Origin: Bacteroidota bacterium | GTDB lineage: Bacteria > Bacteroidota > Bacteroidia > UBA7662 | NCBI GenBank assembly: GCA_016868485.1 | Contig: VGGT01000067.1 | Span: 1 to 8,335, forward strand | Length of the DNA: 8,335 bases | Direction: 5' to 3' | In this document: positions 1 through 6,654 of the stretch, piece by piece | Numbering within the stretch: position 1 is the stretch's first letter | Layout of the letters: each line of letters begins with the position of its first letter | The notes under the pieces: generated by a model | Told to the model about the DNA's origin: nothing | What the model saw: the letters and a program-made list of their open reading frames with translations, nothing else | The model's database searches: none | Made by a program: the position numbers and the translations under genes

Positions 1-182
1 TCGACCTGAATCACCAAACAGATTGGGTTGCGGTGGATGCCTCCGGTCGGCGCATTGCATTGGCCGGGCGGCCGGAGGGTGATGCCCTCAAATTGGATCT
101 GAGTGCCCTACCGAATGGATGGTACATTCTGGAGTTTATATCGCGCAACGGGCTAGGACGCCTCAGGTTTGTGAAGCGGTAG
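1..182 (+). CDS. C-terminal end of a T9SS-exported protein (type A sorting domain), partial
   Basis: Only the last 59 codons are in the window, read in the frame beginning at base 3 and ending at TAG 180-182. The translation has the shape of a Bacteroidota T9SS type A C-terminal sorting domain: a V-D-A-S-G-R-R-I turn, then LDLSALPNGWYILEF and a basic end, RFVKR. The family pattern is 'D.sGr.v' followed by 'lDls.l.~G.Yil.v', ending in 'KK/KR'. Such domains direct the protein through the outer membrane, where they are cleaved or attached to the surface. The functional part of the protein lies upstream and cannot be judged. The gene is convergent with dxs, and the intervening 98 bp is filled by a tandem repeat. 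I see no terminator hairpin after the stop. The domain call is by pattern only. Confidence 0.8.
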   Translation, partial: DLNHQTDWVAVDASGRRIALAGRPEGDALKLDLSALPNGWYILEFISRNGLGRLRFVKR

Positions 183-189
183 AACGGAA

Positions 190-293
190 GGGTAGAGTCA
201 ATCGTAGCGAGGGTAGGATCATCGTAGCGAGGGTAGAATCAATCGTAGCGTGGGTAGAAGCAATCGGAGGAAGGGTAGAGTCAATCGGAAAGC
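190..293. repeat. Array of five 21-bp tandem repeats overlapping the 3' end of dxs
   Basis: Five head-to-tail units begin with GGGTAG at 190, 211, 231, 252 and 273. Lengths are 21, 20, 21, 21 and 21 bp. The left part of each unit is close to GGGTAGARTCAATCG; the right part is TAGCGA/T in units 1-3 and GAGGAA or GAAAGC in units 4-5. Unit 2 lacks one A. Unit 5 includes the dxs stop codon (TGA, minus strand, 281-283) and the last codons of dxs. A degenerate partial copy (GGTAGAACGGAA) starts at 178 and spans the TAG of the upstream gene, so the array fills the junction from stop to stop. There are no unique spacers between units, so it is not CRISPR. Confidence 0.9.
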
Positions 294-2068
294 AATGCTT
301 GCAGATGTTCGAAGATGCCTGTGGCGTCCAATCGATGCAATGCATACAATTCATCCGGGCTTCCATGGGTAACGAATGCATCGGGCAGTGCGGCTACCTT
401 GAATTTTCCCCGGTATCCGGCCTCTAGAAGTGCATGACCAATGGCTGAACCCGAACCGCCTCGATGGCATCCGTCTTCCACCACCAACACAAATGGGTGG
501 GACAGGGCGTGATGCAGCAGCTGCGGGTCGATGGGTTTCACGAAACGCAGATCCCAATGGGCAATATCCTCTGTTCGATCTAGGCGATTTAAGGCATCCG
601 ATACAAAACTGGCCATCGGGCCCACCGAGATCACCATCCCCGAACTTCCAGCGACCAAACAATGTGCAGTATATGGCATGAGAGAATCGACAGGATCGTG
701 ATCGGGTCGATCCGGCGCATGTCCACGTGGGTATCGAATGACAAATGGTCCGGAATCATGCTTTAAGGCCGTGTACATCATCAGCCTTAACTCCTTTGCA
801 TTTCGGGGTGCTGCAATGGTTAGGTTGGGAATGCAAGACAGATAGGCCATGTCGAATGCACCGTGGTGTGTCGGCCCATCAGCACCAGCCAAACCAGCCC
901 GGTCTACACAAAAAACAACAGGTAATTTTTGCAGCGCCACATCATGAATGATCTGGTCGTAGGCCCGTTGAAGGAAAGTGGAATAAATGGCCACAAAGGG
1001 CCGAGCACCCTGGCTTGCCATGCCTGCAGAAAAGGTAACGGCGTGTGCTTCCGCAATCCCTACATCGAAGCAGCGGTCGGGCATTTGATCCTTCATCATT
1101 TTTAGCGAAGTGCCAGAGAGCATCGCGGCCGTAATTCCTACCACACGCTGGTCGGCCTTTGCCAATTCTAAAAGGGTTTGGCCAAAAACATCTTGGAATT
1201 TGGGCCCTGGTAACTGCCTTTCAGAAATGGATTGGCCACTGAGCTTGTCGAATCGGCCAGGGGCGTGCCAGCGGGTCTGTTCCTCTTCGGCTGGGGGAAA
1301 TCCTTTGCCTTTGCGGGTAATAACATGGATCACGCTCGGTTTGGGATTGTCATTCCAAGCGCGTAAAGCCACTATGAGTTCTGTTAGGTTGTGGCCATCA
1401 ACACGACCGGTGTAGGGAATCCCGAGCTGATCGAAAATAGAGTTGGCTGGCTCCAAAGACTGGACGTTTTTCAAATGGACCAGGTGCTTACTCATTCCGC
1501 CTACATTCGGATCGATACTCATTTGGTTGTCGTTGACGATGATCAAAATTGGGAGATTAGATCCGCAGAGTTGATTGAGGGCTTCATAGGCCAGTCCCCC
1601 TGTCAAAGCCCCGTCGCCTATCACGGCAATGGAACGGGGTCGAGGTGAAGAGTGAGAAGAAAGGGCTTGATGGGCAATTCCGATTGCGGCGCTGATTGAG
1701 GTGCTGGCGTGACCCGTTCCGAAACAATCGAAAATGCTCTCTGATCGACTGGGAAATCCACTGATTCCGCCAAAAGTCCTATTTCCTGCAAATAAATGCC
1801 TGCGGCCGGTTAGGATTTTATGGGCATAGGCTTGGTGGCCCACATCCCATACCAAAGCGTCCCGGGGTGTTTGAAATACATAATGAAGGGCTATGCTGAG
1901 CTCAACTACGCCCAGGTTGGCGCCAAAGTGCCCCCCCCGTTCGCTAATTTCATGAATGAGGAACTGGCGTAACTCATCGGCCAGAACAGGAAGTTGGTGC
2001 TCACCCAGCCGCCGGAGATCATTGACGTTCTCAATATTCCTCAGGAGGGGTATGCGCGTTTCATCCAC
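281..2068 (-). CDS. dxs: 1-deoxy-D-xylulose-5-phosphate synthase
   Basis: DXS condenses pyruvate and glyceraldehyde-3-phosphate to 1-deoxy-D-xylulose-5-phosphate with ThDP and Mg2+, the first step of the MEP isoprenoid pathway (and the source of DXP for thiamine and, in some bacteria, PLP); it is cytosolic. The 595 residues show the full domain order. GGHF (45-48) and WDVGHQAYAHKILTGRR (74-90) are active-site segments. GDG (151-153) through NDN (179-181) is the ThDP/Mg motif. VDGH lies near 223-226. FDVGIAEAHAV (334-344) holds the conserved catalytic Glu340. YSTFLQRAYDQ (362-372), DRAGLAGADGPTHHGAFD (389-406) and RYPRG (445-449) complete the Pyr domain. The C-terminal domain has EDG (531-533). 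It is shorter than the 620-residue E. coli enzyme, mainly in the loop after NVGG. The start is GTG at 2066-2068, because the next in-frame Met is residue 183; it overlaps the antiporter stop by 8 nt. The stop lies within a tandem repeat. Confidence 0.97.
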   Translation of the reverse strand: MDETRIPLLRNIENVNDLRRLGEHQLPVLADELRQFLIHEISERGGHFGANLGVVELSIALHYVFQTPRDALVWDVGHQAYAHKILTGRRHLFAGNRTFGGISGFPSRSESIFDCFGTGHASTSISAAIGIAHQALSSHSSPRPRSIAVIGDGALTGGLAYEALNQLCGSNLPILIIVNDNQMSIDPNVGGMSKHLVHLKNVQSLEPANSIFDQLGIPYTGRVDGHNLTELIVALRAWNDNPKPSVIHVITRKGKGFPPAEEEQTRWHAPGRFDKLSGQSISERQLPGPKFQDVFGQTLLELAKADQRVVGITAAMLSGTSLKMMKDQMPDRCFDVGIAEAHAVTFSAGMASQGARPFVAIYSTFLQRAYDQIIHDVALQKLPVVFCVDRAGLAGADGPTHHGAFDMAYLSCIPNLTIAAPRNAKELRLMMYTALKHDSGPFVIRYPRGHAPDRPDHDPVDSLMPYTAHCLVAGSSGMVISVGPMASFVSDALNRLDRTEDIAHWDLRFVKPIDPQLLHHALSHPFVLVVEDGCHRGGSGSAIGHALLEAGYRGKFKVAALPDAFVTHGSPDELYALHRLDATGIFEHLQALLSD

Positions 2069-3029
2069 GCTGTATCAAAAAATAAAGATAAGCCGAATAG
2101 GCGAATAAAAAAATCAGCCCCTCCATTCTACCCAAAGTATGGCGTTTTCCGAGGTAAACCAAAACAAACAACAAAAGCGATGCGGCAGACATGACCCACA
2201 TATCGGAAATCATTCCAATGGAATAACGTATGGGATGAATGCTGGAAGAAGTTCCCAGAATAAGCAGAACATTAAAGATGTTAGACCCCACAACGTTGCC
2301 GATCGCAATGTCACTTTCTTTGCGGATGGTGGCTACTACCGACGTAAAAAGTTCGGGGAGTGAAGTTCCTGCCGCCACCAAGGTCAGTCCAATTAAGCTT
2401 TCTGAAGCGCCCCAAGACCGTGCGATTAAGACCGCATTGTTCACACATAAATCAGCACCCCATGCCAATAATGCGATGCCCGAAACCAGCATTCCCACCA
2501 AAAGTAAAGAAGGTTTTCCAGTATTTTCTGATTGGTCTTCTGCCTCCGTCTCTTGGTTTCTACTTTGTTTGGTCATCCAAAGCATGTAGTACAAGAAAAG
2601 TCCAAAAAACACCAGTAGAATAATGCCGTGCACAAGTCCCATGCTCCCTGTTTTCAAGACCGGATTGGCAGACAAAACCCCCATGAAGGTGAGCAACAGT
2701 GCGGTACCAAGGGCTATGGGGATCTCAATGAATGTTGTGTTTTTTTGAACGGTTAGCCTGCCAATCAAAGCCGATAACCCCAGAATAAACAAGATATTGA
2801 CAATATTGCTGCCTACCACACTTCCCATTGCAATATCGGAACTGCCTTTGAGGGCAGCAAACAAACTCACCAATAATTCGGGTAGGGAGGTTCCCATCGA
2901 AACGATGGTTAGGCCAATCACGATGTCAGGAATACGGAATTTTTTAGCCAGACCTGAGCCGCCACGCACGAGCCAATCAGATCCCAATACCAATAGGGCG
3001 AGGCCCACAAAAAACAAAACAACCGTCAT
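2061..3029 (-). CDS. Ca2+:cation antiporter (CaCA family, YrbG-like Na+/Ca2+ exchanger)
   Basis: This is a 322-residue inner-membrane protein of the CaCA superfamily, whose members exchange Ca2+ for Na+ (sometimes K+) or H+. It has the two inverted alpha repeats that form the ion path. Repeat 1 contains GLTIVSMGTSLPE (39-51) and GSVVGSNIVN (69-78). Repeat 2 contains GLTLVAAGTSLPE (214-226) and GNVVGSNIFN (244-253). The Glu of each GTSLPE and the Asn of each GSN are the expected ion ligands, and all are present. About ten membrane segments can be drawn, with an acidic cytoplasmic loop (about 153-172, TEAEDQSEN) between the halves. Length fits the bacterial YrbG/MaX1 type. The ATG at 3027-3029 is 10 nt from a -7 box. 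It is the first gene of a likely two-gene operon with dxs (8-nt overlap). The actual counter-ion cannot be told from sequence. Confidence 0.93.
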   Translation of the reverse strand: MTVVLFFVGLALLVLGSDWLVRGGSGLAKKFRIPDIVIGLTIVSMGTSLPELLVSLFAALKGSSDIAMGSVVGSNIVNILFILGLSALIGRLTVQKNTTFIEIPIALGTALLLTFMGVLSANPVLKTGSMGLVHGIILLVFFGLFLYYMLWMTKQSRNQETEAEDQSENTGKPSLLLVGMLVSGIALLAWGADLCVNNAVLIARSWGASESLIGLTLVAAGTSLPELFTSVVATIRKESDIAIGNVVGSNIFNVLLILGTSSSIHPIRYSIGMISDMWVMSAASLLLFVLVYLGKRHTLGRMEGLIFLFAYSAYLYFLIQRG

Positions 3030-3039
3030 CTTTTTTTTG

Positions 3040-3066
3040 CAAAGATAGAATATACCAAGTGGTCAA
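3040..3066 (-). promoter_or_regulatory. Bacteroidota-type promoter for the antiporter-dxs operon
   Basis: On the minus strand TATCTTTG (3040-3047) matches the Bacteroidota -7 consensus TAnnTTTG exactly. A TTG (3064-3066) lies 16 nt upstream, slightly closer than the usual spacing for the -33 element. The -7 box ends only 10 nt before the antiporter ATG, so the message would have a leader of only a few nucleotides, made of the A-rich run just before the start. This is motif-based and no transcript evidence is available. Confidence 0.5.
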
Positions 3067-3107
3067 CATTTGCGTTTTTTGGTCATGATTTTTAAGAATA
3101 CCACTAT

Positions 3108-3323
3108 ATGGAAAGAAATTTTACAAACGACCTGTTGGTTTCGGTACTTTTTTTGGACAAAGCTGACCCCAGGCGAAACCGAGCGGAGCATATCATAGCC
3201 GGCGACCGTATTTGTACCGATGAATGCCTGGCGCTTCAGTCATTATTCAAGGAAATGGCGGAGCATCCCCTTCAGCCAAATCAGCAACAAGTCGACCGGA
3301 TTTTGGGGGCACTTTATGCCTGA
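3108..3323 (+). CDS. Small protein of unknown function (71 residues)
   Basis: I do not recognise this family. The predicted product is soluble, with no signal peptide or membrane segment. It opens with MERNFTNDLLVSVLFLDKAD, followed by a polar stretch rich in Arg and His, then a likely helix (CLALQSLFKEMAEHP) and a second helix (QQQVDRILGALYA) separated by Pro-Asn. It has two Cys (residues about 36 and 40, CTDEC) that could bind metal or form a disulfide, but no partner motif is visible. Support for coding comes from its placement: the ATG is 78 bp from the divergent antiporter start, the region has no other gene on either strand, and the frame is open up to a convergent 10-bp overlap with the neighbouring gene. 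The upstream AACATTTG (3065-3072) is only a weak -7 box. A chance ORF remains possible. Confidence 0.6.
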   Translation: MERNFTNDLLVSVLFLDKADPRRNRAEHIIAGDRICTDECLALQSLFKEMAEHPLQPNQQQVDRILGALYA

Positions 3324-4576
3324 TCCCCAACTTTCTTGGGTGCGATGAATCCAAATAATGGGAGATAGAGGGCCAGCATCACAGCGCCTCTTTGCCTCAG
3401 GAGCGTACTTTCTGTAATCGATGAAAGCAGAAAGAAAACCAAAAACCACAGAACCAATCGATTTCTGGTGGATCCATACGGGTAGGCGATGGCCAAAACC
3501 GACAAGATCATGAGCAGCGTGCCAGGCCAGCCCAAATCCAGGGCTGTTTGCAGGTACTGATTGTGGGCATTGAATTCAAAACGACGGCCCACTTGAAATC
3601 CCAATTTATCATAGGCATTCATCAGGGCATAATGGCCTAAACCTGGACCATGCCCCAGCAGGGGTTCATTTTTTATGGCAAACAATGCCCCTTTCCACTC
3701 GGCCAATCGGATGGTAACACCGGAAAAATCTTCGAGGTTTTGCGCGTTTATTTGATATTCAATGCGCGATAATTCTCGAATTCTGCTGTCTATCGGCTCT
3801 GGTAATAGACCAAGTCCGAATATAAGGGCCAAAAGCAAAGCAAGAAAGCCGGTGGCGCGGAGACCTTTTCGATTGAATAACGACTGAAAAAAGCCAGTCA
3901 AAGGCCAAGTCAACAGCAATGCGGCCATAATCATCCGAGATGAGAGCATCACGATGAATGTCAATAGAAAAAGTTGACCGATTAGAAAGCGCCATTTCGT
4001 AAGCCAAGGCGGACGAGGAACCGCAGAGGCCACAACCATAAATACAGCGACGATCATCGACAAATAACCAGGATGCATGAGCGGATCTGATAGTCCGATG
4101 TAGAACAGGGGATGATCTGAGAAGCCCAAAATGGGTGTATCACGGAGCGTCCATTCTATGCCACCTTCTACAACAAGAGCGATTGCAGTCAAAACAACAA
4201 GAACCCACAGCCAATGAACGAGCTTTTGAAAAGCATCCAACAGGTCTTGATGAAGGCCGTAGAGCAGTATAGGAAACAGGACCCATTGCAGGTGCATGGC
4301 CAAAATTCGCCCCCCTTCCACGTTCCAATCCGAGGCCGACCACCGCCAAAAATACCATATAAAGTAGGGTAGGATGAGCAAAAATGATCGGGGGATGTGG
4401 ATAAAGGCCTCTTTTAAGTTCCGCTTGTGCAAGCGCCAAGAGAACCAGGCAATCAGCACATAGCCCACCATGAATTCGGGGAGAAGGGGAAGTGCCATGA
4501 GGCAGCCCAATAACAGCAAACTCAGTCGGTCAGCAGATTCCGTGGGAGACCCGTCACTGACCGATGCCGTTTTCAA
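3314..4576 (-). CDS. O-antigen ligase/polymerase-like membrane protein (Wzy_C/WaaL superfamily)
   Basis: This is a 420-residue polytopic protein with about eleven hydrophobic segments and one large periplasmic loop (about 260-350), the plan of the O-antigen ligase (WaaL) and polymerase (Wzy) superfamily. These enzymes transfer undecaprenyl-linked glycans at the periplasmic face of the inner membrane. Family hallmarks are visible: LSSRMIMAALLL (211-222) with Arg214; TIRLAEWKGAL (288-298) with Arg290; the GHGPGLGHY turn (308-316); and FNAHNQYLQTALDLGWPG (335-352) with His338, the typical H-N-x-[YF]-L motif at the loop end. The start is TTG at 4574-4576, overlapping the transketolase stop as TTGA; the first in-frame ATG (residue 27) would cut into the first membrane segment. 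Ligase, Wzy polymerase and protein O-glycosyltransferase cannot be separated from sequence alone. No other glycan genes are in view. Confidence 0.85.
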   Translation of the reverse strand: MKTASVSDGSPTESADRLSLLLLGCLMALPLLPEFMVGYVLIAWFSWRLHKRNLKEAFIHIPRSFLLILPYFIWYFWRWSASDWNVEGGRILAMHLQWVLFPILLYGLHQDLLDAFQKLVHWLWVLVVLTAIALVVEGGIEWTLRDTPILGFSDHPLFYIGLSDPLMHPGYLSMIVAVFMVVASAVPRPPWLTKWRFLIGQLFLLTFIVMLSSRMIMAALLLTWPLTGFFQSLFNRKGLRATGFLALLLALIFGLGLLPEPIDSRIRELSRIEYQINAQNLEDFSGVTIRLAEWKGALFAIKNEPLLGHGPGLGHYALMNAYDKLGFQVGRRFEFNAHNQYLQTALDLGWPGTLLMILSVLAIAYPYGSTRNRLVLWFLVFFLLSSITESTLLRQRGAVMLALYLPLFGFIAPKKVGDQA

Positions 4577-6582
4577 GCGCTCAATTGGTTTAGGTAGTCG
4601 TCAATCCGCTGGGTTACTTGCTCAGGCAGGAGCCCAAAATGAGCGGCCAGTGCCTCAGCCGGTGCGGAATGCCCAAAACGATCGACCCCGATGTTTAATC
4701 CGTTCATCCCCGTAAACCGCTGCCAACCCAAGGTGCTCCCCGCCTCGATGGAAACCCGGGCACGAACACGCTGCTGAAGAATTTGCGCGCGGTACTGTTC
4801 GTCTTGTTCCTCAAACCAAAGCCAGCACACAACAGACACCACTTGAATCCGAATGCCCCGCATCTGGCTCAGCCGATGCGCAGCTTCTCGCGCCACCCAC
4901 ACCTCGGAACCGCTGGCGTAGATGATCAGGTCTACAGGATGGTTCATTGAATCCGCCCCTGTATCATAACAAACATAGGCGCCGCGTTCTATTTCAACAG
5001 GGCCTTCCAAAACGGGCACAGCCTGCCGGGTGAGTGCCAACAGCATGGGGCGCTTTCCGCCACGGCCCCAGACCCGCATACAGGCCAGGGTTTCGCGCTC
5101 GTCGGCCGGCCGGCATACCTGCAACTGCGGAATGAGGCGGAGGCTCATCAGATGTTCCACCGATTGATGGGTTGGTCCGTCTTCGCCCAGAAATATGCTG
5201 TCATGGGTAAAAACGTGCAGTGCCGGGAGTTCCATCAGCGCACTCATGCGTATGGCATTGCGTGAGTAGTCGCTGAACGTAAGAAAGGTGGCCCCAAATG
5301 GTAAAAATCCCCCGTATAAGGCCATGCCGTTTCCAATAGCCGTCATAGGAAATTCGCGGACGCCAAAGGCAAGGTTACGACCCCTTCGGTGGGATGGGCT
5401 GAATTCCCCAACTGCGGCGGCAAAGGCCGCTGTGTTGTTGGAGGGTTCTAAATCGGCCGATCCGCCCATGATCGAATTCGATTTCCTACCCATCGATTCC
5501 AAGGCCTTGCCAAAGCTCACCCGCGTGGCCACCTGGGTGCCGGCGGGAGAAGCAGCCAGATCACATTCTATGGGTGTTTCGGCAAAATATTGGTCGTAAA
5601 TTACCCGAAAATCGGCATCTTCTTTCCTTTTTCGGGAAACCATTTGGTCCCATTCCTCGGCCTGCCTGTTAAACGAGCGTATGTGCGACTGAAAATAATC
5701 CAATATTTCTAGAGGTACCTGGAAAAAATCCTCGGGATCGAGGCCAAGGCGTGTTTTGGTGGCCGCGATTTCGTCGGTCTTCAGCGGTTCACCGTGGGTT
5801 TTGTGGCTGCCCTCCATGGTGGCAGCCCCCTTGGCCATTACGGTCTGCCCTATAATAATTAAGGGCTTACCTTCCTCGCGAGCGCAGGCGAAATCGAGCG
5901 CCTGACGAATGGCATGGTGGTCATGACCGTCGATTTCCAGTACCTCCCATTGCATCGCGCGAAACAGCGCAGGAAAATCGACTGAGCTAACACGATCTGT
6001 ATGACCCGAAATTTGCTGATCGTTTTTGTCGTAGTAGACCACCAAAGAATGGAGCGCCCAGTGACCGGCGAGCTGACAGGCACCTAGGGCAACATCTTCC
6101 TGTAGGTCTCCGTCGCCCACTAAGCAGAACACCCGATTACCCCCAAATTCACTACCCAAAACAGACGCTTGTTGTTGTTGCGCAACGGCCATCCCCACGG
6201 CCATGGCAATACCTTGTCCGAGCGGTCCAGTGGTGGCCTCTACCCCTGGAGTCAGGTGGGCTTCGGGGTGCCCGGGTGTGAGGCTGCCGAATTGTCGGAA
6301 TGCTTTTATTTCATCCAATGAGAGCAGCCCCATCAGGTGCAATAGACTATACAATAACATCGATTCGTGGCCAGCAGACAACACGAAACGATCCCGATTG
6401 TGCCATTTTGGGTGTTGCGGGGCGAACCTGAGGTATTCTCTGAACAGGATAGCAGCAAAATCTGCGGAGGAAAAAGCACCCCCGGGATGTCCCGACGAGG
6501 CCTTACGGGTGGCGTCCATCACCAGGCCCTTCATTACCGCCACCAACCGCTGATCCAATATTTCGTTGTAGGTTTGCTTCAT
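4573..6582 (-). CDS. tkt: Transketolase
   Basis: This cytosolic ThDP enzyme transfers two-carbon ketol units in the non-oxidative pentose phosphate pathway, linking xylulose-5-P, ribose-5-P, sedoheptulose-7-P, erythrose-4-P and glyceraldehyde-3-P. The 669 residues are full length, not the split form found in some bacteria. Domain order: PP domain with SSGHPGG (29-35), TPGHPE (102-107), TTGPLGQG (117-124), GDGDLQED (156-163) and Asn187 of YYDKND completing the Mg/ThDP site, and SHKTHG (259-264). The Pyr domain has FGVREFPMTAIGNG (406-419) with catalytic Glu410, and HDSIFLGEDGPTHQ (460-473). The C-terminal domain has EAGSTLGWQRF (613-623) and DRFGHSAPAE (634-643). The MKQTYNEILDQR start fits the family N-terminus. 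Residue 73 is Glu in SAGHESM where most transketolases I know have GHGSM. It is the first gene of a likely two-gene operon. Confidence 0.97.
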   Translation of the reverse strand: MKQTYNEILDQRLVAVMKGLVMDATRKASSGHPGGAFSSADFAAILFREYLRFAPQHPKWHNRDRFVLSAGHESMLLYSLLHLMGLLSLDEIKAFRQFGSLTPGHPEAHLTPGVEATTGPLGQGIAMAVGMAVAQQQQASVLGSEFGGNRVFCLVGDGDLQEDVALGACQLAGHWALHSLVVYYDKNDQQISGHTDRVSSVDFPALFRAMQWEVLEIDGHDHHAIRQALDFACAREEGKPLIIIGQTVMAKGAATMEGSHKTHGEPLKTDEIAATKTRLGLDPEDFFQVPLEILDYFQSHIRSFNRQAEEWDQMVSRKRKEDADFRVIYDQYFAETPIECDLAASPAGTQVATRVSFGKALESMGRKSNSIMGGSADLEPSNNTAAFAAAVGEFSPSHRRGRNLAFGVREFPMTAIGNGMALYGGFLPFGATFLTFSDYSRNAIRMSALMELPALHVFTHDSIFLGEDGPTHQSVEHLMSLRLIPQLQVCRPADERETLACMRVWGRGGKRPMLLALTRQAVPVLEGPVEIERGAYVCYDTGADSMNHPVDLIIYASGSEVWVAREAAHRLSQMRGIRIQVVSVVCWLWFEEQDEQYRAQILQQRVRARVSIEAGSTLGWQRFTGMNGLNIGVDRFGHSAPAEALAAHFGLLPEQVTQRIDDYLNQLSA

Positions 6583-6586
6583 TCAA

Positions 6587-6612
6587 CAAAAATAGGGGCT
6601 CGACTATTGCAA
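6587..6612 (-). promoter_or_regulatory. Candidate promoter of transketolase
   Basis: TATTTTTG on the minus strand (6587-6594) matches the Bacteroidota -7 box TAnnTTTG. A TTG at 6610-6612 lies 15 nt upstream, closer than usual for the -33 element. Only 4 nt separate the box from the tkt ATG, so a transcript from here would be leaderless or nearly so. That makes the call uncertain; another promoter within the divergent gene's leader is possible. Confidence 0.35.
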
Positions 6613-6618
6613 GTGTCG
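6601..6618. promoter_or_regulatory. Candidate operator dyad between divergent promoters
   Basis: The 18 bp read CGAC-TA-TTGCAA-GT-GTCG: an imperfect inverted repeat with 7 of 9 pairs matched, centred between 6609 and 6610. It sits between the two outward-facing TATTTTTG boxes and contains the TTG triplets that would serve as upstream elements for each. Position suggests a shared regulator site or simply two back-to-back promoter elements. A 7/9 dyad can arise by chance in a region this size. Confidence 0.3.
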
Positions 6619-6620
6619 TT

Positions 6621-6628
6621 TATTTTTG
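6621..6628 (+). promoter_or_regulatory. Candidate -7 box for the sugar dehydrogenase gene
   Basis: TATTTTTG matches the Bacteroidota -7 consensus TAnnTTTG. It ends 26 nt before the ATG at 6655, giving a leader of roughly 20 nt, which is normal in this phylum. The only nearby upstream TTG (6607-6609) is 11 nt away, too close for a canonical -33 element. The start codon is preceded by an A/T-rich stretch (TTGTTAAA) rather than a Shine-Dalgarno sequence. Confidence 0.5.
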
Positions 6629-6654
6629 CACATGCTGCCCATCTAATTGTTAAA

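Noticed and set aside
190..293. CRISPR array
   Set aside because: Units are directly adjacent without unique spacers and no cas genes are present.
119..427. Plus-strand open frame of 102 codons
   Set aside because: It starts inside the T9SS gene in another frame, crosses the 21-bp repeats (whose length keeps a frame open) and then runs antisense to dxs. The repeated RVESI-type peptide is a product of the DNA repeat.
430..681. Open frames antisense to dxs, transketolase and the antiporter (several of 60-116 codons)
   Set aside because: They are overlapped by confidently identified genes, have no recognisable motifs and no promoter signals.
3326..3340. CCCAA-CTTTC-TTGGG hairpin just after the small gene
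   Set aside because: The stem is only 5 bp, there is no T-run after it, and it lies within the coding end of the ligase-like gene. Not enough for a terminator.
6367..6654. Upstream extension of the sugar dehydrogenase frame by 96 codons
   Set aside because: This part is antisense to the transketolase N-terminus and would place the signal peptide in the middle of the protein. The -7 box at 6621-6628 also lies downstream of it.
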